DNA from: Tubiluchus corallicola | Lineage: Eukaryota > Priapulida > Priapulimorpha > Priapulimorphida > Tubiluchidae | Length of the DNA: 64,000 nt | Reading direction: 5' to 3' | Assembly: GCA_030141605.1 (NCBI GenBank) | Contig: JAQGDQ010000795.1 | Coordinates: 1 to 64,000 of the forward strand | In this document: piece after piece, positions 1 to 11,758 of the stretch | Position numbering within the stretch: the first letter of the stretch is position 1 | How the letters are laid out: each line of letters opens with the position of its first letter | The notes under the pieces: model-generated | Database searches by the model: none | Seen by the model: only the letters and a program-made list of their open reading frames with translations | What the model was told of the DNA's origin: nothing | Made by a program: the position numbers and the translations under genes

Positions 1-675
1 GGCAAATTCAACAATCGTAGCGACAGAACTGCAAAAATTTTCACTACAGGGACTTCAAGAGACCAGGATTATATTTTAACATCGAAAATACGAAAATGTG
101 TCAATCGTAATCAATGTTAGTAAACAAACATCAATACTTAAAGATGATTTTTGAAGATTTGATTACAGAAATGGAACACTAACGATGATTACAGAAATGA
201 TAGATTCCCAACGCCACCTATTGTGTAAGATCACTAACTTTTTCTCATTCTCGCCTCTGCCTCTTTTACAGAGCATCGCATTACGGCTCTGACTACCAGG
301 GGGCAGCTTTTCATTGGAAATAGTTTATTGAGAAAGAAAGCATGGATTTGAGGTTATGCATTAAAACCGAAGCTACAGCAAGAGCTTTTTTGAATTTGTA
401 CGATGCCAGTATAAACTGCGTCTCTACATTTGGAAACTATATTAGCATTTAATATAATCAACTGTGTGTGTAACAAAAAATAATGCTGTTAATTGTTACA
501 GGTTTGCACTGCAAATGTTCACCCGCAGGTGGAGCCACTATCAAGCAACATAATACAGTTTTTGCTCGCGCACTGTGCACAAATAGTACTGCCACTGTTT
601 ACTTAGATAAGCTTGACTTTATGGCCACTTTAATCATAGTATCCTCGCCCAGATGCAATATTATTTAGGACCCAC
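1..675. other. No gene seen; probable intron of the SR-protein gene
   Basis: I see no convincing exon, RNA gene or recognisable transposon here. It lies just 3' (minus strand) of the splice donor at 675-674 of the SR-rich gene, so it is most likely the next intron of that gene. Confidence 0.5.
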
Positions 676-972
676 CTTGACGTAGACTTGCTATTAGTAC
701 CTATCTCATTACTATTGCTCCTGGATCGTGCGGAGCGATCCCGGCTTCGAGAACGCCGGCTCTTTTTCCCGGTCCTACTATCGTCGTCGTTCCGATGTCT
801 CGATCGCGAGGATTTTGATCGTCGGTCGGAACTGGGGCTTTGCGATCTACTGGAATACCTTCCGCGACTCGACGACCGATGCTTCTGGCTACGTCGAGAC
901 GGGCTCCGAGAGGGACTTCGCGTAGGGCGGCTTTCTCTGATAATCGTAGTGTAAACGGGCCTCTTGGGTGAT
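676..972 (-). CDS. SR-protein coding exon 2
   Basis: This exon has 297 nt from acceptor TTTAG|AT (974-973) to donor AAG|GTGGGT. It begins by completing an Arg codon and continues SPKRPVYTTIIRESRPTRSP, then RS dipeptide clusters (RSRSRDRSARSRSNS). GC content is clearly higher than in the flanking introns, as expected for a real exon. It leaves in phase 2. Confidence 0.78.
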
Positions 973-3900
973 CTAAACAATAAAAGGAATAAGATGCAAT
1001 TTACAATAAGCAAACATAATTTATATGTATAATATTTACTTGTAAAATAAACAGCTGAATGTAATGGAACAACATGATTACAGCTCTGTCATTGTAGAAA
1101 AGTTTATAGCAGAACTACATAGAAGGAGCCACTTGTAAAAACTTCATGGCTGACAGAATAGAAGTATTGAATTTGTAGAGAGCTTGAAGTATATTAGACT
1201 GAAGTTAGTTTAGATTATGTAGACTGGCTCACTTTGGTGGCTGAAACAAAGAATATGAAATTGTGTTGAACTGTGAAAGACTGAAGTTAGTGTGGATAGT
1301 TGTAGACTGGTTAGCTCTGGTGGTTGAAACAAAGAATATGAAATTGTGTTGAACTGTGAAAGACTGAAGTTAGTGTGGATAGTTGTAGACTGGTTTAGTC
1401 TGGTGGTTGAAACAAAGAATATGAAATTGTGCTGAACTGTGAAAGACTGAAGTTAGTGTGGACAGTTGAAGACTGGTTCGCTCTGGTGGTTGAAACAAAG
1501 AATATGAAATTGTGTTGAACTGTGAAAGACTGAAGTTAGTGTGGACAGTTGAAGACTGGTTCGCTCTGGTGGTTGAAAAAAGAATATGAAATTGTGTTGA
1601 ACTGTGAAAGACTGAAGTTAGTGTGGACAGTTGAAGACTGGTTCGCTCTGGTGGTTGAAACAAAGAATATGAAATTGTGTTGAACTGTGAAAGACTGAAG
1701 TTAGTGTGGACAGTTGTAGACTGGTATTTACATATTACACTATTATTTACCATTCAACAGCAATGCTTAAGAAGAAAAAAACAGCCTGGCCTTGGCAGAG
1801 CTGCCCAAGTCACATGCACCCACCGAGCTTACTGATTGGCTAGTAAAACACACTAACAATAAACACTACCATATAAAGGAAGCCCAGCAGGTACAGGTGA
1901 CCAAGGCCACAACCTGGATTAAACTTGACTCAATTCAATAATAAATAATTGTAAAACGTAGGTGGCAGCACATATTGAATTATTATTATAGTACTTTAAA
2001 TTAAGAATAGCAAATGAAAGGTGAGACAGTCATGCGACCAAGAATCTAATCATTTAAGTAGTTATAGTCACATGAAATAAGATCTATCCAACAGGTTAAA
2101 AACTAAGTATGTTATACAAGTACAGTTTTACGGATAGTTTTCGCCACACGTTAGGCCCTTGTAAACGCAAAACACCTTGGACACATTTCTTCAAATTTAG
2201 TTTTCTAAATTTAGTTTTCTCAAATAAACGTATGAACAAATTTCTCAAATAAACAAACAAACAAGTAAACATTACTAATTCCATTACTGTCTACTAGTTC
2301 ATTAGGCCTAACAGGGTTCAAATTAAGTCGTCTTTCCCAACAGAAATGGGGACAGGCGGCTAAAAAAATCTGCCGATACACATTTTTTTCAATGTGTAGA
2401 GAATGCTACTGTTATGCACATACACGTTTCCCTACATATTAAATTTGGTCTTGTATGTCATGTGACCAGGTAGTTGGCCAGGTAGACATTACCTGGTATG
2501 CAATTCAAGTTGATATGATGCGAATGTTGTGAATTGATTTCTATTGCTTTTTTACAAGTGCCAAAACTCAGGGAGACCACATGTAAGTGTCTAATTATGT
2601 TTATTGAATTGCTTTATGCTATTAGGACTATTTTGCTGTTTTTTTTTGTATAATTATAGACGAAAATCACGTAATCTAATTTAGTAATGTACCGTATCAA
2701 ACATGTTTTTCGCTAAAAACTTATTGCTGTAATTTATTATTACAGATGAAACGACAATTGCTGCATATTAAACATATTTGATGTTCTGGAGCTTAAATGT
2801 AGTACACCTACCACATTAATGTTGTGCAGTAATTTGACAACATTACATAGGATATTTTTCCTATGCGAACACAACAGAGTAACTGTTTTAATAAGAAAGA
2901 ATCATACTCTGACTTTATGTAAAAAATATCCAAGTATTTACCGTGTACCTTTTAGTCTGTATATTTCATCAGTTTTCTTACATATTTTTTCTAAAACAGT
3001 TCGTTCAATGCACGAGTAAGCGAAGCGGTTCAAATCTGACATGCGCCAGCTAGAATTTCATTAAAGCGGCAGCGTCCTCGTATAAAAGGAAAGTGAAAAA
3101 AAATTGTGACTTTGCACTAAAATGCTAGCCAAAAAATCATATTAATTAAAAAAACAGGATGATTTTTCGTATAATACCCCATTTTCAAGTATGATAAAAA
3201 GTATACATTTTAGCACAATTAATACTACAAGAGCGTTTCTGATAATTAAATGAAAGATTAAAAACTTAATTAATGGCAGGGGAGCTCCCGTATTGATGAC
3301 ATCACAAACTAACATAATTTCCAACAGCAAAAATATTCCACGAGTGCGCCGTGCACGTGTTTGTGAAAGCAAAAATTGAAGTACAGTGCTCCTGTAAGAC
3401 ATTCACTGTGCTGTACTAAGACTAAGCAAGTTTTAAGATAAAAATTAAAAATAAAAATTTATAGCTGCGCTCACGCATGAGCTGTCGAATGTGTGCAGTT
3501 CGTCATAACATAACACACCTGAACTAAGAGGTACAGCGCCTGACCTGTTTTATGAAATCGTGGTGCTAGTGTCCGTCTAACTAGCAAATCGCGAAATGCA
3601 TGTAACAGCGAAGAACTAGAGGCGCAAACACGAATTTGTTCAGAAGACTGGCACCCCGCCTAATTTGTACAATGGGATTTACTATTATTACACTCATATC
3701 TTAGTTTGCCGGCCAAAAGTGAAGAATGTCTGATACTAAGCTAATACAGTAGGCGCCGTGTATTAGACTCACGGTAATGTAGAATCAATTGCCTAATTGT
3801 CTCAAAAGCAAGGGTGAGCATTCTCTACCAGAAAGCGAATTCGAATCGAATCGAATCGAATTTGTGACTTTCGAACTCGAAAGTTTTCAAACCACTAGTA

Positions 3901-4957
3901 AAAAGTGGTCTTACAAAGATCATGCATATTACTTGATTTTGTTCGGCAATAAGCCCACTATTAGGTTGTTAAAAATTTTGCACAGAAACTGCAGCTAAAT
4001 TGTGCACATTGCATGCTGTTTCAAACATTGTGATGATAAAGAGCGTTTGTGGCTGAAGTGCTTAATTATTCGAATATATATAGTTTTAGGTTCGGATTGA
4101 ATTCGTACTAAAAATGCAAAAATATATGAAAACTGTCAGCAATTGACTCAAATAACTCCGCATAATTGATTCTATATTTTTGTACATGTATCGAGATATG
4201 CACTGATGTACGTGATGAAAGCAAAGTGGTGGCCCGCCAACTAGCGGTCAGCTCGTGAAGGCACTGTGTCTGTCCCAATTTTCCAATATCCATAAAATCA
4301 AGGTCCGGCAAATGGACATATGAGTGTGTTATCATCATAATCATTTAATACAATTATATAATTACAATTAATACAATTATATATATTACAAAAATATAAT
4401 ACAATAATATCAATACAGTTATATCATTTTACAATCAGTGCCGCTGACATAGCATAGATTCATAGCAAAACAGATTGTTAATTTAACGTGTTACACGGAA
4501 CCTGTCACAGATGTCACCACTAGTCAGTATACACACGCACGCTGCTTAACTGCTTACGATACTAAAGAGCCAATCAACTTGTATAGACCTACCTTATGCT
4601 TCTAGATCTTGATCGATCGTCTTTTGACCTTGACCTCCTGGTCTCCGACCTTCGGTCTCGGGACTGTCGACTTGATGAGCGGGATCGCTTTCCTTTCTTT
4701 TTACTGCTCCTATATTGTGAGCTGCGAGACGAAGACCTCTTTCGCGATGACTTTTTCCGCTTCGATGCGTCACGCGAACTGTTACTACTGTAACTGCTTG
4801 ATCGTCTCACTTTGGTTATCTGTTTTAGTTTATCTGATATTTCGCTGCTGGAATTATCTGAACTGGATTTATTTTCCTTTTTTCTCCTTTTTGTGCTTTT
4901 TCGGCTTTTGCTACTTTGTCGTGAAACTTCGCTGTCTGAGCTTGAGTGCCGCCCCAT
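676..4957 (-). CDS. Arginine/serine-rich (SR) splicing-type protein, 5' part of a split gene
   Basis: Two coding exons on the minus strand (4957-4593 and 972-676) join in phase and encode about 220 residues made mainly of RS, SR and RSRSRS runs. The start follows an acceptor (CTAG at 4966-4963) by five bases, so an upstream untranslated exon is likely. The N-terminus MGRHSSSDSEV resembles the beginning of RSRC1 (SRrp53), a serine/arginine-rich splicing factor; this is a similarity judged by eye and other SR-related proteins (SREK1, SRRM families) have comparable composition. RS domains mediate protein-protein contacts in the spliceosome and are phosphorylated by SR kinases in the nucleus. The reading frame leaves the second exon in phase 2 through a donor AAG|GTGGGT at 676/675, so the conserved C-terminal part must lie left of the window. 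Gene identity is uncertain; the coding nature is well supported. Confidence 0.75.
1190..1723. repeat. 83-bp tandem repeat, about 6.4 copies, in the SR-gene intron
   Basis: Units containing GAACTGTGAAAGACTGAAG recur at 1268, 1351, 1434, 1517, 1599 and 1682, i.e. every 83 bp (one unit is 82). The repeat falsely keeps a frame open on the minus strand; there is no sign of a protein. Confidence 0.93.
1724..3135. other. Intronic sequence with no recognised feature
   Basis: This stretch is AT-rich and lies between the 83-bp array and the dispersed repeat near 3140. A short direct duplication (AATTTAGTTTTCT, twice near 2200) is visible. Small open frames have no recognisable family. Confidence 0.5.
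3140..3640 (-). repeat. Dispersed repeat family A, copy 1
   Basis: This block resembles, in opposite orientation, sequence at 16320-16790 and 32490-32830 (and the mirror near 62130-62475). Shared landmarks are GATGATTTTTCGTATA, a stretch about gaining GTACAGTGCTCCTG, and GCGAAGAACTAGAGGCGCAAAC. Copies differ by many substitutions, so it is an old interspersed element of unknown class. Confidence 0.7.
3805..4110. mobile_element. hAT-like GAATTCGAA-rich MITE fragment
   Basis: It begins AAGGGTGAGCATTCTCTACC and continues with repeated GAATCGAATCGAATC blocks, the same element found complete at 37351-37752 and 42466-42853. The right end near 4100 (TTCGGATTGAATTCGTAC) lacks a clean terminal repeat, so this copy is truncated. 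Confidence 0.65.
4111..4330. repeat. Fragment of dispersed repeat B (GGGATGAGAAT family)
   Basis: The stretch GTCAGCAATTGACTCAAATA through the gtcagctcgtgaa region matches the inner part of the element at 39560-40083 and of the copy at 32937-33600. It has no terminal repeats here. Confidence 0.6.
4593..4957 (-). CDS. SR-protein coding exon 1
   Basis: This exon has 365 nt starting at ATG 4957 and ending at donor AAG|GTAGGT (4593/4592). It encodes lysine-rich then RS-rich sequence such as KRSRSSSRQSRDRRSETRR. It ends in phase 2 and matches the phase of the next exon. An upstream in-frame ATG within the acceptor region would add MSLGA, but that lies partly in the intron and is not preferred. 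Confidence 0.75.
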
Positions 4958-5119
4958 CGCTCCTAGTGACAAAAATATTTTAATTTCAATGTTATTTCAA
5001 AATGCAAAGCCAGAAACTACAGGAAATATTCAAATTCCGTTTCCCGATTTTTGCTTGATTTTTTGATAAGTAAGGATTTTTACAAATGGTAAAAACAGAG
5101 AAGTGATCTGATACTTGGT

Positions 5120-6325
5120 TCAGGACTATTTATTTATTTATTAAATATATCCACAACGATCATTACAGCATTGCAAATAAAAGTATTTAATAACATATTT
5201 ATTACTATGTACACAAGATGCCAAGCTGCAAATGACCCATGGGGTACTCAAGAAGTCATTACTTGTTCAGAGCACCCCAAATGAACATGGATTGAGTGTA
5301 ATAGAAAAGAGCAGTAAAGGAGTAGAAAAGAAAGGTTAATAGAGAATAGAAAAAAAGAGAAAGATGTGATGGTATCTGTATGAAGTAACGTGAACTAAAG
5401 AAATGTACGTGTTAATTGACATAGCCAGCAGCGCAATGGATTCCGACAGTGACAGCAGCATAATTAGTTAAATTGATTTATTCTGTATAATTAGAAGAGA
5501 TTTCGCTTGTAAGATTTCTTTTGAAGTTATTTATAGATAAAGAATTTTTCATTTATTTGTTGATGTTATTCCAAAGTCTATGGCCAGTGTAAGTGATCAC
5601 TACACCGGCATAAATGGGAGAAGGGGAGTAAGTGTATAAATGTGGTCAATACTTGTTTTAGCTGTAGAAGAAAAATGTGTAGGCTTAGTAATCAATGGTG
5701 TAAAGTAATTGGCAAAAAGCATATTGGTATAGTCCTGAACACATTGCTTGGAGTCAAACTGTAATAAGTCGTTACTAACATCTCCGCACACATAAGCCAA
5801 TTTATCTGTTTTGCTGATTTTATTCAGAAGTTTGTCCATCTCTTCGTGAAAACATCTGAGTGGAGCGTTTGAGTGGTGATAGATCACCCCAAAAATAATA
5901 TTTTTACTACAAGTTTTTGTCGACAAGATGTTCAACCTGAATATGGCTATGCCCAGGGGGCAAGGTATCATTTATCAACTTATCATATTCTATTTTTAAA
6001 TTTCTTTTAATTTGAAATTCTATAGAATTTTTAATATATAAAGCGCTACCCTACCTGCGTTAGTTACCGAGTTATGTGAAATATAAATGTAACCGGGAAG
6101 AGAACACAAAAAAGATTGATGAATTATCTTTTATACAAGTTTCACTAATGGCGATAACATCAGGAGCCTGAGAAAAATAACAAAGTAAATCGAGCATACA
6201 CGAGTAATTTTTGGTTAAACTATTTGCATTCATATGGACAAACAAAAAATCATTTTTATCTGCATTGAGATTGATGTCATTCTTTAGAGATTCGAGTTTA
6301 TAATAATCACATGTGAACTTCACTA
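5120..6325 (-). mobile_element. Degenerate LINE (CR1/L2/Jockey-like) with endonuclease remnant and internal deletion
   Basis: The minus strand encodes pieces of an apurinic-type endonuclease: FLFVHMNANSLTKN and SQAPDVIAISETCIKD (6323-6072), then NIIFGVIYHHSNAPLRCFHE, CGDVSNDLLQ and SIDHIYT (5971-5600), with a frame break between them. Immediately downstream (about 5590-5560) the sequence reads like the C-terminal end of a LINE reverse transcriptase (TYTGHRLWNN), followed by an AT-rich 3' region ending near 5120 in AATAAATAAAT. The reverse transcriptase core is missing, so this is a dead copy with a large internal deletion. The class is inferred from motif order. Confidence 0.75.
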
Positions 6326-7620
6326 AATTGTGATCAGGATCATAAGAATCAGCCTTGTTAGGCTGGCGAGTTCTATGTTGATTTGTTCTAATAATTCGGT
6401 TGCTTTTCGAAACAAAATTACGATTTTTTTACTTTTTAAGACATGGAAATTTTAGAAGAATCGCCATGACAGTAACAGCGCCATCTATTAAACGACAGTC
6501 ACAGTGGATAAGGTATTGAAGATCGTAGATTACATAACATAATTATCTTAAACCATTGTACTTACTTTTATTGAGAACTCGTACCGCCAATTTTTCAAGA
6601 AAACAACGTGAAAATGATTTTTGTAGGCGCTATTACACTTTCGGACCTCCTAGTTTTTTTCTAGTTTATTACTCGTTTCTAGGCTCGTATCTCATTATTC
6701 TCACGACTTCAGTGAATGTTTGTGATAATCTGGTGATAATTTAGTCATATGTTTAGTGTATAATACCAAATAATTACGTAGTATTCACAGTTGCACACCA
6801 TACAGTACATATCGCCATCATGTTTGTGTGGAGTCACGTGACGAATTTCGTATTAGTTTTGGCATTATCGAGGCCTAAGTTGAAAGGCACGTGACACACG
6901 CGTTTACGAAATAAAGAAAAAACCTTTACTTTTATAATCTAATAATATTACAGTAACAAATAGAATTAATGATTAATAATTGTAGTCGCCTTAGAAAATT
7001 TCCTTGTATATGTCAGCTTGGGTCTGACTACACACTGAAGGAGAAACAAAAAATTCGGGACGTCTTTCAAAGAAAAGACAATTTGCAAAATGTCACAGGA
7101 CTATAATGGCATTTTTGGTCTAGAAATATTGTATTTAAGGCCTGCACCCTACCTATAAATACAATTGGTTTGAAGCTCAGCTGCCCTCAGTGATGCTGTA
7201 GTTTCTAAAAAAAATTATTAATTTTAATTTATATTTAAATTTTATTTAAAGTCATACTGTAGAAGTACGAGGGGAAAGGTAGTGGAAAACAAATAAGAAG
7301 TTCTTTTTGTTAGTGTTTCTGTACGCAAAATTTATTATATTTTTGCATAATCCTTTTATTTTAGCACTGTTGTAAATGAAGTATAATTATTTGCATTGTT
7401 GCCGAATAAATACTCCCTCCTTATGATCACACGCCCCCGACTACTGGGTTATTTGCTGCATACTTAAAACAATGGCTTTACTCATTAGTTTAGGGGTTTG
7501 TGTGACCACAAAATATTATAGTTAAATGGCTTTTTGTCACTTGCCACATATAAATACATTCGTTCTAGGCAAACCAACACTTTATGTTATCTTTCTTCAA
7601 TTGGGCAGCTTTCTAATTGA
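6326..7620. other. Intergenic, nothing recognised
   Basis: No exon or transposon was identified. The 5' untranslated exon and promoter of the SR-protein gene could lie in or near this region, but I see no diagnostic signal. Confidence 0.4.
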
Positions 7621-7740
7621 AATTTATTTACAGAAAATCCCACACCTCGGGATGTCAGGAAGTTTGAAAAAACCGAACACCTGCTTACTTGCAGTCCCAT
7701 ATGCAATAAATAATTTTAAACCGTCCAAAAGAAAAAGATG

Positions 7741-8090
7741 ATTCCTGAAGAATTTAAGAAGAATAACAAGAAGAACCAGAAGAAAAACAAGAAGAAAAAG
7801 TAGAACAACAACAGACAGACACAACAAGGGCAAGAAAAAAACAATAACAAGAAAAACAAGAAGATGCAGAAGAAAAACAAGAAGAAAAAGTAGAACAACA
7901 ACAGACAGACACAACAAGGGCAAGAAAAAAACAATAACAAGAAAAACAAGAAGATGCAGAAGAAAAACAAAAAAGAACAAAAAGAAGAGAAGAAAAGAAC
8001 AACAACTAAGGACAAAAAGTACAAGAACAAGAACGAAAATTAAAAAAAAAGAAAAATAAAAGAAGAAGAAGAAGAACAACAACAACAGCA
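7741..8090. repeat. Purine-rich AAGAAC/AAGAAA region with a 90-bp duplication
   Basis: The plus strand is almost free of T. The block starting TAGAACAACAACAGACAGAC occurs at 7801 and again at 7891, giving a 90-bp tandem duplication. Long open frames on the minus strand (Phe/Leu/Cys only) are composition artefacts. Confidence 0.85.
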
Positions 8091-8591
8091 GAAATTGTAA
8101 TGCCTAAAAACCTATAATATTATGAGAATGTGGTGCATATTACACCTGTTCGTCTGCTTCACGGCCTACAGGTGTAAAAACAAAGAATACGGGCCGAGAA
8201 GCCCAGTAGTGCAAATGTATCAGTATTATACAGAATGCACGTCATAATTTGACGATTCCAACCTGGCCTTTCTGTCTGTAAAGGTGAATGCTGTAGGTTT
8301 GCTAATTTTTATACAAAAGTCTGTTCACATGTCATGGAGCTACTGGTTGTGCATTAAAGTTTATTTTACATTCGTATTCTTTTTACTTTTCTCGTCTGCT
8401 GTAAAGTATTTTATAGCTTGTATGCCGCTCTATACATCCTGAGACGGATCCACATTGGAACCGGGATCCGTTACAATATTATTACAAACCAAACTAAAAA
8501 AAATTATCAACTTTACCTATAACAGCAAACGTAATATTGATAATATTAGTAACAATAACGAAGTAAATACAAGAATTAGGTTTAGTTATTT

Positions 8592-8593
<2 letters not shown>

Positions 8594-8660
<67 letters not shown>

Positions 8661-8965
8661 TATAATAGTAAAGATAGATCTACCAGAATGCCAAACAGCA
8701 CTAAGCACTAAGGTACCATCTCACCCAGGAGGGAATGCCACCAGATTTCTCGAATTGTTGTGTTCTTTTCACAATAGAAATATTGATAATAATAATATTA
8801 ATAATGACAATAACAATAACAACAATAACTATAATAGTAAAGATAGATCTGCCGGACTGCCTAACAGCACCAGTCAACTAGGCACTAAGGTACCGTCTCA
8901 CCCAGGAGGCAATGCCACCAGATTTCTCGAATTCTTGGCTTCCTTTCTCAACAACAACAACAACA
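8594..8965. repeat. (AAT)n microsatellite plus duplicated unit
   Basis: An uninterrupted AAT tract covers about 8594-8659. After it, a segment with AAGATAGATCT..CACTAAGGTACC..CACCCAGGAGG occurs twice (from about 8668 and 8837), followed by further AAT/AAC tracts. This is probably a LINE 3' tail that has slipped and duplicated. Confidence 0.75.
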
Positions 8966-8989
8966 ACAATAATAATAATAATAATAATA

Positions 8990-9180
8990 TTAATAAAGAC
9001 CTCAATTTTTCCTGAAAAAGGTCTAAGTTCATTGCACTAACCACTCTCTCAGGTAAACTATTCCATTTGTTCACTACACGGTGTGAAAGAAATGAACTTT
9101 TACAACGATTAGCTCTTGCATACGGTTTATACAATTTCTCAGAATGACCGCTAGTGGGCAGCAGATCTGCAGGCTTAAAT
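8990..9180 (-). mobile_element. LINE reverse-transcriptase C-terminal remnant
   Basis: The minus strand encodes KLYKPYARANRCKSSFLSHR followed by VVNKWNSLPERVVSAMNLDL and FQEKLRS. The pattern 'K.yKp.ar...r..fF..RVvn.WNsLP..vv.a.....Fk..L' is typical of the C-terminus of CR1/L2-type LINE ORF2 proteins. Only this tail remains, abutting the AAT tract that would be its 3' end. Confidence 0.8.
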
Positions 9181-9244
9181 AGTGTATCACATGGCCAGCA
9201 GAGGTGCAGGCTTAAATAGTGTATCACGGCCAACGCGGTTGTCT

Positions 9245-9663
9245 CCATTTATTAGGGAGAAGAACATCGTCGTACCTGAATGGCCTGGAAACAGCCCGGA
9301 CGTCAATCCGATAGAGAATTTCTTGGAGATACTGAAGGATAAGGTGGCAGACAGGCAGCCCTCAAGTGCTGAAGAGTTATCACGGACGTTTGGGTTAAAG
9401 AAATTACTTCCGAGTACTGCCAAAACCTATTTTCCAGTATGCCTCTTAGAATGAAGGCAGTGATTGACAACATCGGCGGCCATAAAAAGTACTAAAATGT
9501 TCAAGGACAGTGACTATTTTTGGATAAAAACATACAAACTATGCTGTAGTATATTTCTCTAGAAGAATAAATGAATAGTTTTTAGATGGAACCGTGCTAA
9601 ACGATGGTTTCGTCAATTTTCACGGAAAAATCACTTTGGTCTGAAACTTTTGCAAATGATTGT
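9245..9663 (+). mobile_element. Tc1/mariner transposon, 3' half with transposase C-terminus
   Basis: The plus strand encodes WPGNSPDVNPIENFLEILKD, the NSPDLNPIE signature around the third catalytic acidic residue of Tc1 transposases. After a frameshift the frame continues MPLRMKAVIDNIGGHKKY and stops, the usual Tc1 ending. The right terminal inverted repeat is visible at about 9635-9663 (GGTCTGAAACTTTTGCAAAT). The 5' half, including the DNA-binding domain and first catalytic Asp residues, is missing, so the copy is inactive. Confidence 0.88.
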
Positions 9664-9779
9664 ACTTGAATACTTCATACAAGTCAGTTGGTTTCTCTTT
9701 GTTGGAGTGAAAAAAATTTCAGGACGCAAATCAGCTGCATCACGTAATCACAGTCACCTATCTTGAATTTTCTCCAATC

Positions 9780-10110
9780 TCTAAGTTAGAAAATTAGGGC
9801 AATTTTTAAGCAAGACTTTGTGAGATTTTGTGGTCTTTTCCTTCTTCCTATCCCGTATCTTACTATTTTTTCCATTCCTTCATGTCTACTAACCCTAACC
9901 ATTCTTTCATTCACTCATTTCTGCCACCCTAACAAGCCATGCTTTCAAGGTGTCATACAGCAACTCTTTTATTTGGTTAATTTGACTTCATCAACGTTTT
10001 TTTTACCTATACTGTTTCTTTTTGTTTCAATAATATTGTATGTTTATGTATTGTATAATTATGTATTGCTGGAGTGAAATAAATTGATTGATTGATAAAT
10101 AAAAATAAAT
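9780..10110 (+). mobile_element. LINE 3' tail
   Basis: A pyrimidine-rich stretch leads to TGTATAATTATGTATTGCTG, then AAATAAATTGATTGATTGAT. Such short tandem TGAT tails after a polyadenylation-like AATAAA mark CR1/L2-type LINE 3' ends. No coding sequence is left. Confidence 0.55.
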
Positions 10111-11539
10111 AAAAAAGACAAATTTTTAATTCATTACTACAATGCATTACTAATTAGACAAAATGTATGATGCCTACTGTATTACTACTACTACTACTAT
10201 TACTACTACCAATTTTACTGTTCCTATATTTATTTACATTTCATATACTTAAGTGACTATACTTAATGTGATATACAATAACTATACCAGCAACTTAAAT
10301 GTGTAATTTCCAACGATAAGTCACAATTGAATGAAAAAACAAAAGGCCATTATTAATATCTGAATTAGGGCACTTGGGTAAATAAAGAAGGCAAGGAATG
10401 CTTATGGCACTTTCGGTCTTTGCTTAGCAAAAATTTTAACTTAGTTGGTAACGGTGTTAGGCAGATCACGAGCATCGGACATCTTCAAAAGCTCATTTAG
10501 CGGGAGGCTTGGAAAGTAACACGGGGAATTTTATTGTTTTTCATTAAAACCACTAGCATCATGAATACCATCAGGTAATTAAGTAACTGGAATAAAAAAT
10601 TTATTGATTTTAAAATTTTCGATACCAAAGCACGTGGAACAAACTGAGATGTAAGCACAACTCCAATAAATAGCACAAAAACCTACCGATTTTAATATCA
10701 AATTGGGCTTTTTTGCTAGTTAATAAATTACAAAATAATAATAATAATAATAGCAAATTTCATTCATTGACTGTTATATACAGTTAAGATCTACTATACC
10801 AATTTTTCTGACCCTGATAAGTAATAATTGTATATTAAAAGTACAGCTCAATAAATTTAGACAGGACGTCACCATGTAAAGTACATTATCACATATAATT
10901 ATAGACACTCACACGTGTTAAGCCATAGTATCTTCATTACTTTACTGCAAAAATAAATATTAGTATATTAGAAAAGTAAAATCCTTTGGCATTAAAAAGT
11001 TATAAATGTATGACGATAATAAAATGTAGCCGTTTTTCACGGAGAAAGCACACGCCTATTGTAAGCACATAATGTAATGAAGCATTTGAAGGCCACCGGT
11101 CATTTAAATAACATAACTTAATTAGACAATAAATTCTTACGCATTCGACCTCTTACATCAGTTCATGCAAATTTATACAGAGTAAACTCCTAATTTGTTA
11201 ATCGGTTTGTGGAATTTTGATTGAGCCCTGATATAAACTTGAAATTTCTTTGTAGAATAAAGTTCATGAAAATTTAAACTGCAGCTGAAAATCTTCCATA
11301 ACACGCAGGTTTCGGTCAGTCTTGACCCCTTCAGGACCGCTAGCGTTGTTGCATTTTGCGACGATACATAAGAAATTGCTCTCACTAAGTAACAATATCA
11401 TTGTATTTGATAATTTTTGCAGTCTTCTACTCTTCATACAATAAATTTTTATGCAAAACTATACATGAAATGCATTTGCGTACCATAATCTGATCTAAAA
11501 TCAGTTTTTCACGAAAAAATTGAAAAAGTTTTCAGTAAC
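10111..11539. other. Intergenic, AT-rich, microsatellites only
   Basis: A CTA/CTG-type microsatellite lies at about 10180-10212 and a short AAT tract near 10735. I recognise no gene or element in the remainder. Confidence 0.5.
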
Positions 11540-11680
11540 TGCAGTGTTTGCACTGTAACAATGTACAGTATCACGTGTGTGAAATCGGTTAATGCAGAAA
11601 ATTTCAACTATCCAGACACAACACTGTGATTCACTTTGGCCTCAAGTCTACTCTATTTTTAAGGAGACGTTGTTAAAATA
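11540..11680 (+). repeat. Dispersed repeat C, copy in inverse orientation to 19080-19230
   Basis: The stretch with GAAATCGGTTAATGCAGAAA through CTCTATTTTTAAGGAGAC reappears in reverse complement at 19080-19230. The class is unknown. Confidence 0.7.
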
Positions 11681-11758
11681 CGAAGCGAAACGAATTTGTC
11701 CTTGGCTGATTGGCGGTTAGCAAAATAGTGTGTACGATCATGCAAGTGTACACCAGAG

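Noticed and set aside
7624-8085. Phe/Leu/Cys-rich minus-strand frames resembling membrane proteins
   Set aside because: They read the complement of a purine-rich AAGAAC repeat; composition artefact.
8455-9015. 186-codon plus-strand frame with Ile and Asn runs
   Set aside because: It spans AAT and AAC microsatellites and a duplicated LINE tail; not a gene.
9885-9905. Telomere-like CTAACCCTAACC
   Set aside because: Only two imperfect units inside a pyrimidine-rich LINE tail.
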